Source: Planctomycetaceae bacterium
GTDB taxonomy: Bacteria > Planctomycetota > Phycisphaerae > Phycisphaerales > SM1A02
DNA length: 64,000 bases
Reading direction: 5' to 3'
Assembly: GCA_947490615.1 (NCBI GenBank)
Contig: CANLHK010000006.1
Span: 149,888-213,887, forward strand
The number at the start of each line of letters is the position of its first letter. Positions within the stretch are counted from its first letter, which is position 1. Positions 52,290-61,420 of the stretch are shown here, piece after piece. A model generated the notes under the pieces. It did not search any database. It had not been told where the DNA came from and worked only from the letters and a program-made list of their open reading frames with translations. The translations under genes and the position numbers were made by a program.

Positions 52290-54536
52290 ATGGCACTTCC
52301 CCATCTCACCGACGAGCAGACCCGCACCTGGACGCGCGCACAAAAGGACCGCTGGTGGTTGGAGAATGTGTTTCGCGGCGACATGGCGCAGCTCACGCTG
52401 CGTTCGGCGCTCACGGGATTTTTCCTTGGTGGCGTGCTCTCCGCGACCAACCTCTACATCGGCGCGAAGACGGGTTGGACGCTCGGCGTCGGCGTGACCA
52501 GCGTCATCTTGTCGTTCGTGATCTTCCGCGCCATCTCAGGCATGCGGCTCGCGAAGGACATGACGATCCTCGAGAACAACGCGGTGCAGTCGATCGCCAC
52601 CGCGGCGGGCTACATGACAGGCCCGCTCATCTCGGCGCTCATGGCCTACATGTTCGTGACCAACGCCACCATGGAGTGGCACAAGATCCTCATCTGGAAT
52701 GTCATCGCGAGCTTGCTCGGCGTGATGGTCGCCTTCCCGATGAAGCGCCGCTTCATCAACGATGAGCAGCAACCCTTCCCTGAAGGTCGCGCCTGCGCAG
52801 TCGTGCTCGATTCGCTCTATCCGCATGCTCCACAAGGCGGCACCAACAACATGGTGAACGGCTCGCCTGTGGAGCGCGTTGCCGCGGCGTCAGAGAGTGG
52901 CGTCGATGCGGGAGTCTTCAAGGCGAAGGCACTCGCCGTCGCCGCAGGACTCGGCGCGGGACTCCAGCTCTTCGTGGCCAGTGGCTACATGGCGATGCTG
53001 CAGATCTCTGTGCTTGGAACCTCCAAGGTCAAGGAGACGATGTGGAAGATCCCCGAGTACCTCGATGCGTGGTACTACACACTCGCAGCCAAGACACCAG
53101 GCACATGGGTTCCAAACATCGGTGGAACCAAGCTCCCCGACCTCGGCGTGACCTTCGCCTTTGACCTCTCGATGATTGGTGCGGGCGGCCTCATGGGCAT
53201 GCGCGTGGCGTCGAGCATCTTCATCGGCATGGTGGCAAACTTCCTCGTCGTCGCGCCGATCATGATCGCCGCGGGCGAGATCGTCCCGAAGAACTACGCG
53301 AAGATCGCGCAGGCTGACGGCTCCTACGCCATGGCGGACGCGGTCTTCAATCGCCCCCATCTCACCAACACTTGGTGCCTTTGGTGGGGCGTGGCGATGA
53401 TGGTCACCGCTTCGATGGTTGGACTCTTTGCCAAGCCGAAGATGCTCGTCAGCGCCTTCACAGGCCTCTTCTCGAAGAAACCTGTGAGCGACGATTGCCT
53501 GCGCGAGATCGAGTTTCCGATTCGATGGAGCGTGATCGGCATTCCGATCGCGTCGGCCGCGATCATCTGGCTCAACTGGTACTGGTTCGATGTGAATCCG
53601 TGGCTCGGCGCGCTGTCGATCCCGCTCATCATTGTGCTCACGCTCATCGCAGCCAACGCGACGGCGCTCACCTCGACGACTCCAACGGGTTCACTCTCGA
53701 AGATCACCCAGTTCACTTTCGGCGCGATGGCACCGACGAACCCTGCCACAAATCTCATGACGGCAGGCGTCACCACCGAAGTCGCGTCCAACGCATCCAA
53801 TCTGCTCATGGACATCAAGCCTGGCTACATGCTCGGCGCGAAGCCGCGCCAGCAGGCGATCGGGCACTGCATCGGCATCGTCGCGGGCGCGCTCGCTTCG
53901 ACGCCGCTCTTCTTCGTGCTCTTCATGACCAACCGTGAAGCCACCACCACGGTGAAGGATCACATCACTGAGCGATGGGCGGTTCCTGGTGCGATCCAAT
54001 GGGCTGCGATCTCGGATGTCATCGGAGCGATGGGCCAGAAAGGCGTCGAGCTCGTGGTCACGGGCTCGGACCATGTCGCGCGGCTCTGGGGTGTGCTGCC
54101 AGTCAGCGCGGCGTGGGCCATGCTCGTTGCCGCGATCATCGCGCTCGTCTTTGAGATCACGCGTATCTCCACGAAGGGCAAGTTCCCGCTCAGCGCGGTT
54201 GGCATCGGACTCGGCATCGTGCTGCCGCCCGAGTCAACGGTCATGATGTTCACGGGCGCCTGCATCTTTGCGTTCTTTGAGCGCAAGTATCACAAGGCAA
54301 TCGGGACCTTCGGCTGGCGGCTCTGGGTCGACTCGAAGGAAGCCGTCTGCGCAGGACTCATCGCAGGCTGGGCACTCCTCGGTGTGGGCGACGGATTGAT
54401 CGCAGCCTTCGGCGGCTACCACGAAACGGTCGAAGAGAAGGAAGCCGCCGAAGCGAAAGCGAAAGCCGCGAAAGCAACGCAATCGGCAGCACTCACACCC
54501 GCCGAGCTCGATGCCGAAGCCGCGCTGCGCGGTTGA
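52290..54536 (+). CDS. OPT family oligopeptide transporter
   Basis: A 748-residue transporter with about 14-16 transmembrane segments. Typical OPT segments are LRSALTGFFLGGVLSATNLYIGAKTG (start about 35), FPEGRACAVVLDSLY, VASSIFIGMVANFLVVAP and SNASNLLMDIKPGYMLGAKPRQQ. The C-terminus is a coiled, Glu/Lys/Ala-rich tail. Probably imports short peptides, which suits the secreted peptidases in the first part of the window. ATG 52290 is used since the upstream part of the frame overlaps the previous gene. It converges with a DUF1579-like gene. Confidence 0.9.
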   Translation: MALPHLTDEQTRTWTRAQKDRWWLENVFRGDMAQLTLRSALTGFFLGGVLSATNLYIGAKTGWTLGVGVTSVILSFVIFRAISGMRLAKDMTILENNAVQSIATAAGYMTGPLISALMAYMFVTNATMEWHKILIWNVIASLLGVMVAFPMKRRFINDEQQPFPEGRACAVVLDSLYPHAPQGGTNNMVNGSPVERVAAASESGVDAGVFKAKALAVAAGLGAGLQLFVASGYMAMLQISVLGTSKVKETMWKIPEYLDAWYYTLAAKTPGTWVPNIGGTKLPDLGVTFAFDLSMIGAGGLMGMRVASSIFIGMVANFLVVAPIMIAAGEIVPKNYAKIAQADGSYAMADAVFNRPHLTNTWCLWWGVAMMVTASMVGLFAKPKMLVSAFTGLFSKKPVSDDCLREIEFPIRWSVIGIPIASAAIIWLNWYWFDVNPWLGALSIPLIIVLTLIAANATALTSTTPTGSLSKITQFTFGAMAPTNPATNLMTAGVTTEVASNASNLLMDIKPGYMLGAKPRQQAIGHCIGIVAGALASTPLFFVLFMTNREATTTVKDHITERWAVPGAIQWAAISDVIGAMGQKGVELVVTGSDHVARLWGVLPVSAAWAMLVAAIIALVFEITRISTKGKFPLSAVGIGLGIVLPPESTVMMFTGACIFAFFERKYHKAIGTFGWRLWVDSKEAVCAGLIAGWALLGVGDGLIAAFGGYHETVEEKEAAEAKAKAAKATQSAALTPAELDAEAALRG

Positions 54537-54551
54537 GAGGTCCAAACTCGT

Positions 54552-55085
54552 TCAGGCGCGACGCTTCATGCGGAAGTCCGCAGAGTGGCCGGGCTTTCCA
54601 TCTTCGACGCTCGTCCAATGCGATTGCATGGTTCCGTCAGCCGCGAAGGTGAAGGTCACCGCGTTCATGTGCATCCCCTTGAGGTCAGGGAGATTTGTCG
54701 CGTCCTTGAAGGTGAACGCGACCGAGTCCTTGCTGATGGTGGTGGCGGTGAGACGCGGCTGGTTCTGCGCTGCGCAATAATGCGTGCACATGAGTTCCTT
54801 GCCGTTCATGTGGTACATCGTGATCATCTCATGCTCAGTACCAGGGAAGAGCGTCTCTGCGACCACGCTGCCACCCGCGATGACGCGATACTCGACGGCG
54901 GTATCGTTCTTGCCGTCGCCATCCATGTCGGCATCCCAAGTTCCCTTGAGTGCCTTGAAGCGATCCAGTGGCGTCGGCACGGGCGCGGGTGCGGCGACCT
55001 CTTGCGCCGGAGCGCTCGGCTTGGCGCTTTCCGCTTGCGAAGAAGTCAGGAGCACGACCGAGGCGATGGCGAATGTGGTGAGCAT
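54552..55085 (-). CDS. DUF1579-like exported protein
   Basis: A 177-residue protein with a signal peptide (about 1-19). Its domain starts LDRFKALKGTWDADMDGDGKND (about 41) and contains YRVIAGGSVVAETLFPGTEHEMITMYHMNG and KELMCTHYCAAQNQPRL, resembling DUF1579-like beta-barrel proteins of unknown role. Two cysteines (CTHYC) could bind metal or form a disulfide. Monocistronic as far as seen, convergent with the OPT gene. Confidence 0.75.
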   Translation of the reverse strand: MLTTFAIASVVLLTSSQAESAKPSAPAQEVAAPAPVPTPLDRFKALKGTWDADMDGDGKNDTAVEYRVIAGGSVVAETLFPGTEHEMITMYHMNGKELMCTHYCAAQNQPRLTATTISKDSVAFTFKDATNLPDLKGMHMNAVTFTFAADGTMQSHWTSVEDGKPGHSADFRMKRRA

Positions 55086-55172
55086 GCGCGCAGCGTACTA
55101 CCCACCACCCGTGAGCAACCACCCCAATCACTCGCACCGCCGCGGAAACCACGAGTTCAACTCGCGGACGCC

Positions 55173-55200
55173 TTGACAGCATGACGATGAATCGTATTGT
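55173..55200 (+). promoter_or_regulatory. Sigma70-like promoter of the leader region
   Basis: TTGACA (55173-55178), 16-base spacer, TATTGT (55195-55200). The -35 is perfect and the -10 matches four of six. Transcription would start near 55207, ahead of the short ORF with its ribosome site. Confidence 0.65.
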
Positions 55201-55267
55201 GCCGACCCTCATGACCGCTCAGCTCACACTCAAGCGCACGCCAATGCATCTGTGCAAGGACATTTCC

Positions 55268-55321
55268 ATGTCCAAGCACATGCATAAGCACGGGTATTTC
55301 CCGGCGCTTTTGGCGAACTGA
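55268..55321 (+). CDS. 17-residue His/Lys-rich leader peptide (putative)
   Basis: ATG 55268 with AAGGA seven bases upstream (55256-55260), TGA at 55319-55321. The peptide MSKHMHKHGYFPALLAN has three His within five residues. The ORF lies between a good promoter and an 11-bp hairpin, ahead of an aminotransferase-like gene. That is the layout of an attenuator leader, but the hairpin lacks a T tract and the downstream gene is not a confirmed histidine gene. A small protein of its own is the alternative. Confidence 0.45.
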   Translation: MSKHMHKHGYFPALLAN

Positions 55322-55351
55322 ACGGTCCAAGCACATCGTTCTCACTCCCCA

Positions 55352-55378
55352 ACAGACGCCGGCAAGTCCGGCGTCTGT
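55352..55378 (+). promoter_or_regulatory. 11-bp hairpin in the leader, without T tract
   Basis: Perfect stem ACAGACGCCGG (55352-55362) with CCGGCGTCTGT (55368-55378), loop CAAGT. It follows the short ORF by 30 bases and precedes ATG 55441 by 62. It could be an attenuator, a processing site or the end of a small RNA. Confidence 0.7.
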
Positions 55379-55440
55379 CGCTATTGGAGCGTCGCGTTGG
55401 ACGGACAGCAGCCACAACCTGGCAGAAACCGAGTTCCACC

Positions 55441-56097
55441 ATGACCGCAATTCTCTCCAACTCTTCCTTCACCACGCCGCTGCGCGCCAGTGCGACGAGC
55501 GCCAACCTTCCGCTCCTCGCGCGATTGTCAGCGCGCGTCTCTTGCTCGCTCGATGAGGTCGCGGTGTTCGCTTCGCCGCAAGCGGCGTTTGCCGCGATCG
55601 CGTCGGGCATTGCGCTCGGGCGTGGCACCGTCGCGTTGTCGGGAACGCACGAGACAACGCTCGATGCGCTCATCGCGGCAGCGCGCGATGCGGCGGTGGT
55701 CACGCTGCAAAGTCCGCTTCTTCAAGGCGGCCGCGTCGTGACCGCGCTCACGCCGCGCGAACTCCTGCTGCTGCGTTCACGCGCACCACGGCCAATTCTG
55801 GTGCTCGACCTTCTCAACGAAGAACTCGCGCGGACGCCGCTCACCCAACCAGCGCTGCTGCTTCCTGCCACGATCATCGTGCGCGGATTTGGCGAGCTCT
55901 GGCGCGAAGCTGGCGCGACGACTCTCGCGGAGCTTGCGTTTGTGGTGGGTCCGCGTGAGCTTGTCGCATCGCTCGAAGCGCCCGAACTCAACGCTTCAAC
56001 CGTGGCGCGGGCCTGCGAAGAACTCGATGTCCCCGAAATCGATCGTGCCGTGCGCGCTGCAGCGTTCGGGCGAGAAGCGCTGGAGAATTGCGCCTGA
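55441..56097 (+). CDS. Aminotransferase-like protein lacking the PLP lysine
   Basis: A 218-residue protein whose sequence follows class I/II aminotransferases (HisC/CobD type): PILVLDLLNEELA (the strand with the PLP Asp), IIVRGFGELWREAGATTLAE (the Schiff-base loop), AFVVGPRELVASLEAPE and the helix after. In true enzymes the loop reads RTLSKAFGLAGLR; here Arg155 seems to occupy the Lys place. The protein is also only about 60% of the usual length. It probably is not a working transaminase and may be a regulator or a decaying gene. Identification rests on pattern matching, not on alignment software. Confidence 0.5.
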   Translation: MTAILSNSSFTTPLRASATSANLPLLARLSARVSCSLDEVAVFASPQAAFAAIASGIALGRGTVALSGTHETTLDALIAAARDAAVVTLQSPLLQGGRVVTALTPRELLLLRSRAPRPILVLDLLNEELARTPLTQPALLLPATIIVRGFGELWREAGATTLAELAFVVGPRELVASLEAPELNASTVARACEELDVPEIDRAVRAAAFGREALENCA

Positions 56098-56167
56098 CTC
56101 CGCGCAGTTGTTTTTGGCACCCTCCGAGATTGATGGCAAACCTCGCGCTGTCCGTGTGTAGTCTTCG

Positions 56168-57007
56168 ATGATGCTGACCTCCAGCCGCACCACTGTTGCG
56201 TTGGTTTCGACCGCGCTCCTTGCATCAACGGCGGTGGCACAGACGACCACGGTGACCTTTGACGCTGGAGCTGAGGGTTGGGTTGGCCCGTCGGGCGGCG
56301 CCACCACCATCCAAGCCGCCGGCGGAAATCCAGGCGCGAACATGCGCACGGTCTTCAACAACTTCGGACTGACCTTCCTCAACTCGACCAACGCAGCGTT
56401 TCGCGGCGACTTCACCACTGCCGACAGCGTGACCCTTTCGATCGATGTGCGCGTCGAGAACTTGGCATTCGTTGGAACGCAAGTCTCCCGACCGTTCCTC
56501 GTTGAACTGCGCGACACCACCAATCCTCCCGCGGGCTATCCCTGGAAGAGTGTGTGGTTCCTCTTCGCGCCAATCTCTGTGGCAAACACCGGCAGTTGGA
56601 CCACCTTCACGGTGACCTTCGATCCCTCGGCAACGCAGCTTCCAGCAGGTTGGGGCGGCTACGGCGCCGAGACTCCAACAGGCAACCCGATCCTTCCACC
56701 AGGCGTGACCTTCCGCGATGTGCTTGCGGGCGTCGATGCGATGGCGTTCACGACCTTGCAGCCAGGATTCGCCTTTGGCTTCACCGACTTCACACTGCGA
56801 CTCGACAACATCCGCGTGACGCGGACGATTGCGCCAATCCTCGGCGATCTCAACGGCGATGGCGCCGTCAACGCGCCTGACCTCGCGATCCTGCTCGGAG
56901 CGTGGGGAGCGTGTCCGCCCAAAGGCGCGTGCCCCGCGGACTTCGACGACAACGGCGCTGTTGACGCACGCGATCTTGCGGTGGTGCTGTCGAACTGGAG
57001 TGGTTGA
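56168..57007 (+). CDS. Secreted protein with dockerin-like C-terminus
   Basis: A 279-residue protein with a signal peptide (about 1-25), a beta-sandwich domain (TTVTFDAGAEGWVGPSGG; FTDFTLRLDNIRVTRT) that looks like a lectin or carbohydrate-binding type fold, and two dockerin-like halves at the end: LGDLNGDGAVNAPDLAILLGAWG and ADFDDNGAVDARDLAVVLSNW. In Planctomycetota such tails do not attach to cellulosomes; their partners are unknown. Start ATG 56168 follows an AT-rich stretch with no strong ribosome site. Confidence 0.82.
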   Translation: MMLTSSRTTVALVSTALLASTAVAQTTTVTFDAGAEGWVGPSGGATTIQAAGGNPGANMRTVFNNFGLTFLNSTNAAFRGDFTTADSVTLSIDVRVENLAFVGTQVSRPFLVELRDTTNPPAGYPWKSVWFLFAPISVANTGSWTTFTVTFDPSATQLPAGWGGYGAETPTGNPILPPGVTFRDVLAGVDAMAFTTLQPGFAFGFTDFTLRLDNIRVTRTIAPILGDLNGDGAVNAPDLAILLGAWGACPPKGACPADFDDNGAVDARDLAVVLSNWSG

Positions 57008-57162
57008 GGCGGAGTCAGCGAGAGCTGACCTGCGCGACGCCGCGCTGCCTCTCGGATTGAGCCCGACGGGACTCTTGCAAGCGCAGATTCCAATAGCATC
57101 CGTTTGGGCTCTGGGGTCACAGAGCTGACTCGCTCTGCTGCTTCGAACAGGGGTGCGCCTGC

Positions 57163-58200
57163 ATGGTCCGAATCCCAGATCTCACCGATGCACAACTCGC
57201 GCGGCAAATCGCCAAGTACTCCGAACTTGCCGCAGCGGCCGCCACGCCTGAGGATCGCGCGACCGCGAAGGACATCCTTGGTCGACTCGACCTCGAGCGG
57301 AAGTCGCGACAAAAAGAGCTCGCCGTCCCGCCAGCGAGTCCTCAGTCTGCTCCCCTTGCCGCCGTCAATGTCTCGTTCGAAGCGGGCGTGATGGCACTGA
57401 AGGGAGGGAGGCACGAGGAAGCTGAGCATGCCTTCCTCGCAGCGGCAAAGGATGATCCGCGACTCAGTGACGCGTGGTCAGCGCTCGGGATCTGCAAGCT
57501 GTATCAACTCGCCAACGGCAGGACTGTGGACGAAGCTCTGCACGCCTTCTCGCATGCCAAGAGGGTGGAACCGAATCGAATTCATGATGTTGACAGGCTC
57601 TGCATGGAGCATGCGACCGTCGTCGTCACTCGGTACTACGAGATCCTGCTGGCGAGTGTCGATCAGGGGCACCAGGCAAAGGCACGCACGCTGCTCGGCG
57701 GAGCACTCGCGTTGGTCTCGACTGTTGGGGGAGTGTCGTCCTCCAACACATTTGTGCAACTTGCGGCACTTGGCGGAGTCGGCGGCGGCGCGGCCGTGGC
57801 AGTCAATTCCCTCTCCGACATTCAGGACATCAAGTTGCTGCAACACACGGTTGTGGGCTTGGTGGTCTCCATCCGCAACGGCATCGATGGGTTCGTCGAT
57901 CATTCGTTGCCCGAGTACAAGCAGTTCGCCGAGCTCGCCGCGCAGCTCTCGACGCCGGCCCTCAGCCAAGGCCTGTCTCCAGCTGCTCGAAATGCCCTGC
58001 CGCCTGGAGCCGCCGTTACCGATGGGAGCCAATCTCCTTCAACACTCTTCATCGTGTGTCTGGTCGTTTGCCCCTATGTCGCGGCGTGGTTCACGCTTCG
58101 TGCGGGGTACTCGGTCCGAGTACGAATCCTCTCGTTCTCGTGGCTCGGGCTGCTGCTGATCATGAATATCGCCGTGGCCTTGACGAGTGCCAATAGGTGA
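57163..58200 (+). CDS. Membrane protein with TPR-like region, unknown function
   Basis: A 345-residue protein. The first part (about 1-60) is helical and charged, residues 65-150 resemble TPR pairs (EAGVMALKGGRHEEAEHAFLAAAKDDPRLSDAWSALGICKL), and hydrophobic segments lie at about 175-215 and at the C-terminus (LFIVCLVVCPYVAAWFTL; ILSFSWLGLLLIMNIAVAL). Not assignable to a known family. Confidence 0.7.
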   Translation: MVRIPDLTDAQLARQIAKYSELAAAAATPEDRATAKDILGRLDLERKSRQKELAVPPASPQSAPLAAVNVSFEAGVMALKGGRHEEAEHAFLAAAKDDPRLSDAWSALGICKLYQLANGRTVDEALHAFSHAKRVEPNRIHDVDRLCMEHATVVVTRYYEILLASVDQGHQAKARTLLGGALALVSTVGGVSSSNTFVQLAALGGVGGGAAVAVNSLSDIQDIKLLQHTVVGLVVSIRNGIDGFVDHSLPEYKQFAELAAQLSTPALSQGLSPAARNALPPGAAVTDGSQSPSTLFIVCLVVCPYVAAWFTLRAGYSVRVRILSFSWLGLLLIMNIAVALTSANR

Positions 58201-58346
58201 CGCCGCTGCGGTGCGCGCGGCATCGAGTGAGCAGAGAAGGTCGACGCGCGACACGTTTGCGGATTCATCGGAACGGGTCTGGCGCTTGCCTCGCATCCTG
58301 CCACGCAGAGAGGAATCGCTGCTGAACTGCTCCGATGTGCAGAGCC

Positions 58347-59453
58347 TCAATTCTTGCGCGCAAACCCTCGACCTCGCGCATCCGCAGCAAGAATCGCTGC
58401 TTCGACCATGGCCGCAGTCACCGTGAAGGGTTCATTGTGGATCAGTTCACCAGGAGTCGTCGCACGCGCGGCCACCGCAGCGAGCATGGTTCCAGAAAGT
58501 TCCGCGCAGCCGATCTCTCGCAGCGTCGTGGGCAGACCGACCGACTGACAGAACTGCAGCACCTCATCCACCGTCGCTTCATCCGCCTCTTCAAGCATCA
58601 GCTGCGTGAGGACTCCGAAAGCGACTTTCTCTCCGTGCATGAACGCGTGCGATCCTGGGACCGCGGTCAACCCGTTGTGCACGCCGTGTGCAGCGGCGAG
58701 ACCCGCGGACTCAAATCCAAGTCCTGAGAGCAGCGTGTTGGCTTCGATGATCCGCTCCAGCGCGGGAGTTACTCGGTTCGCCCTTGCATCCGCGAGTGCT
58801 TGCGCGCCATCCGCCAAGAGTGTGCGGTAGCACAGTTCGGCCATAGCCATCGCAGCCAGCGTGCACGAACCGCCGCGCACATTGAGCGCTCCCGACCGCA
58901 CGCACGCCTTCGCCTCGAACATCGTGCTCAGCGCGTCGCCCATGCCAGCGATCAAAGTTCGCACGGGTGCCTGCGCGATGATCTGCGTGTCCACCAACAC
59001 CAGCGCTGGGTTTCTGGGGAGGATCCGCGCGCGGACAAAGACGCCCGAGGCGTCGTAGATGATGGCCACTGCACTGCAGGGCGCGTCGGTTGAAGCGATG
59101 GTTGGACAGGCCACAAAGGGCAATTGCAAGTCTGCCGCGGCTGCGCGGGCCGCGTCGAGGGTCTTCCCACCACCAGCGCCGATGATCGTCGCACTTCCTG
59201 CCGCGCGGACTGCGGAGGCGATGGCATTCACTTCGGCGTCGGTGCACTCGCCCGCGAACAGGTGGACCTGAAAGCCCATGTGCGCCTCATTGAACGCGGT
59301 CTGCCAGGTCGCCTCCAAGAGGCGGCGCGGCTGTGGGCTCGTCACGATCAGCGCGGGTCCGCCGAGTCCGAGGATCTCCATCTCGCTCCAGATGCGCCGC
59401 GTGACATTCGGCCCTTGGGTGTAACGGAGAGGAGAGCAGAACACTGCGGTCAT
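58347..59453 (-). CDS. gldA: Glycerol dehydrogenase-type iron/zinc alcohol dehydrogenase
   Basis: A 368-residue NAD-dependent enzyme. NAD site GAGGGKTLDAARAAAADL (about 93-110); metal ligands Asp in GMGDALSTMFEA, His in AAHGVHNGL, and His in MHGEKVAFG match GldA. ATG 59453 begins MTAVFCSPLRYTQGPNV, close to family starts. It converges with the TPR-like gene at its 3' end (147 bases). Glycerol, or another small polyol such as 1,2-propanediol, is the likely substrate. Confidence 0.9.
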   Translation of the reverse strand: MTAVFCSPLRYTQGPNVTRRIWSEMEILGLGGPALIVTSPQPRRLLEATWQTAFNEAHMGFQVHLFAGECTDAEVNAIASAVRAAGSATIIGAGGGKTLDAARAAAADLQLPFVACPTIASTDAPCSAVAIIYDASGVFVRARILPRNPALVLVDTQIIAQAPVRTLIAGMGDALSTMFEAKACVRSGALNVRGGSCTLAAMAMAELCYRTLLADGAQALADARANRVTPALERIIEANTLLSGLGFESAGLAAAHGVHNGLTAVPGSHAFMHGEKVAFGVLTQLMLEEADEATVDEVLQFCQSVGLPTTLREIGCAELSGTMLAAVAARATTPGELIHNEPFTVTAAMVEAAILAADARGRGFARKN

Positions 59454-59527
59454 GGCGCGCGAGTGTACTGAGCGGGACGAAGGCCACTGTGATGCAGCTC
59501 ACCCTGCTCAACAGCCGCGATGCGCAC

Positions 59528-61046
59528 TCACACGAACTTCGCGTACGGATGGAATCTGAAGCGATTGTTCGGATCGATGCTGTGCTTCAGCGCCTTGACC
59601 TTCTCCGCCATGGCCACGGTCCCGAACATGACCGACGGCGACGCGCTCATACCAACATCGTCGGGTTGCGAGTGCGTCCCACTGAAGTCCACGGTCAGTC
59701 CGTTCACCGCGCGCGCCTTCTCCATGACGCGATTGGTGAGATCAACGATGGTCTGCCGCTCGTCCGTCGTCTTGTTCTTCGCGTCGTACATGGTCACGAG
59801 ATCGACGAAGAAGGTGTGCTGACAGTTCCCGCTCGGCAGCGTTGGTTGCGACAGTGCGGCACCACCGAGCGTGCGAATCTCCACAAGCGAAAATCCTGCC
59901 TCGTCGAGCGGGGCTTCCGCAACGAGTGTGTCGCTGACGAACGCAAGGGCGCTGTCCTCAGGGAGGCCCGTGGTGCCCACGCAATGGAAGAGCATGACCA
60001 GAGGATCACCCTTGATGCCGAGGATGACAGGCCACAACGCGGCCGCCGTCTCGTACCACGAACCCCAGTGGGCTTGCGCGACCATCGGAAGTTTCAGGCT
60101 CGCAGCGAGATCCTCGAAGCGCTTGGCGAACTCCATGGCGTTTCCCTTGAAGGAGTCATAGAAGACCATCGTCGCAACAAGCGCCTTCGTACCAGTGACC
60201 ACGAGCTCCATCGAGACGGCGTCGTTGGAAAGCACATGCTCCCGCATGAGGCGAAGCGCGCTGCGCGAAAACTCCACAGCCTGCGGCCGAGTTTCGAACA
60301 CGAACACCCGTTGCTCCGCGCTCTGGATGACGCTCTCGTTGGCCACGCGCATCGTGACATCGACCACGACTCCAAGCGCGCTCCCTGCTCCCATCATCAC
60401 AGTGAGCAGTTCGTCCTTGCGCGTGAGCACGCGGATCACCCCCCGCTGCCGTCACCATGGTGAGCTTCTCCACACGCTGGCCCAACAAGCCGAGCCGCTT
60501 GGTGAAGTAGCCACTCAATCCGCCGTTGACGATGTAGCCCACGACGCCAACGCCAGGACCCGTTCCGACCGGCAGCGCGCCGTGCTTTGATCGCACCGCT
60601 TCGACCAACTCGCGAAAGACAACACCCGCACCAACGGTGACCAGCATCCCCTGCGCGTCCTGATGAAACTCGATGGACTTCAGATGCACCAAGTCCAGAA
60701 TGATGGTTCCGCTGCCCGCAACCGTGGCTGCGTTGGAAGACTCGTGACCACCACCGACGCACGCGATGGGAGTGGTCGCAGGAGTCGCTTTGATCAGGTC
60801 GGCAATCTCTTGCGCAGACTGAGGAAACTCGACGCGACGAGCGAGAGTTGTGGTGGGACGCGAACTTCCATCGCTTGCCAACAACACCTTGTTGCCGCTC
60901 AGCGTGTGCGCTCGTTGCGCAAACCACGCTGCGTTGGCCGCGCGAACTTCGGCTGGCATGTTCAGCGCGTCGCTTGCGCAATTCGTGTCGGTTGCGCATC
61001 CGGCGAGCCTGGCGCCGCGGGAACGGTCGTTGGTTTCTTCAGACAT
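59528..61046 (-). pseudogene. FAD-linked oxidoreductase (PCMH/berberine-like), broken by a frameshift
   Basis: Two frames together form one 505-residue FAD oxidoreductase. The N-terminal frame (61046 to about 60440) has PIACVGGGHESSNAATV and VTVGAGVVFRELVEAV, GPGVGVVGYIVNGGLSGYF, the FAD_binding_4 fold. The C-terminal frame (about 60439 to 59528) resumes IRVLTRKDELLTVMMGAGSALGVVVDVTMRV and ends LKHSIDPNNRFRFHPYAKF, typical of these enzymes. The frames meet at a run of six C (60439-60444); removing one base joins them as TAAG-VIRVLT. It may be a real lesion or a homopolymer sequencing error. An N-terminal signal is not clear. Confidence 0.85.
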
Positions 61047-61222
61047 TGGTGTGCTCGTCGTTGCGGGCGCCGCGTCGACAATGGCGGGACCGTGATGCTA
61101 CTGGTCGTGGCGCTCTGAAACGCAGCGCCGGCTGCCTCCTTCCTCTCTCACCACCCGCCAACAAAACCAATAGCGCGTTCGCAGGTCATTTCCCGCTCAT
61201 TCCCGCTACACTCCGCCCCTTC

Positions 61223-61297
<75 letters not shown>

Positions 61298-61420
61298 GGT
61301 GAATTCACCGCCGATGTGTAGACCGTTGTGCCGCCCTCGGCTCTTGTCGTAAGGGCTACGCCGGTGGCACCTTCTCGATTCTTGGTTCGCCAACGCTTGC
61401 ATCGATCGCAGAGGTAGCAC

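Noticed and set aside
55181..55321. 46-residue version of the leader ORF starting at ATG 55181
   Set aside because: That ATG lies inside the predicted promoter and has no ribosome site; ATG 55268 has both in its favour.
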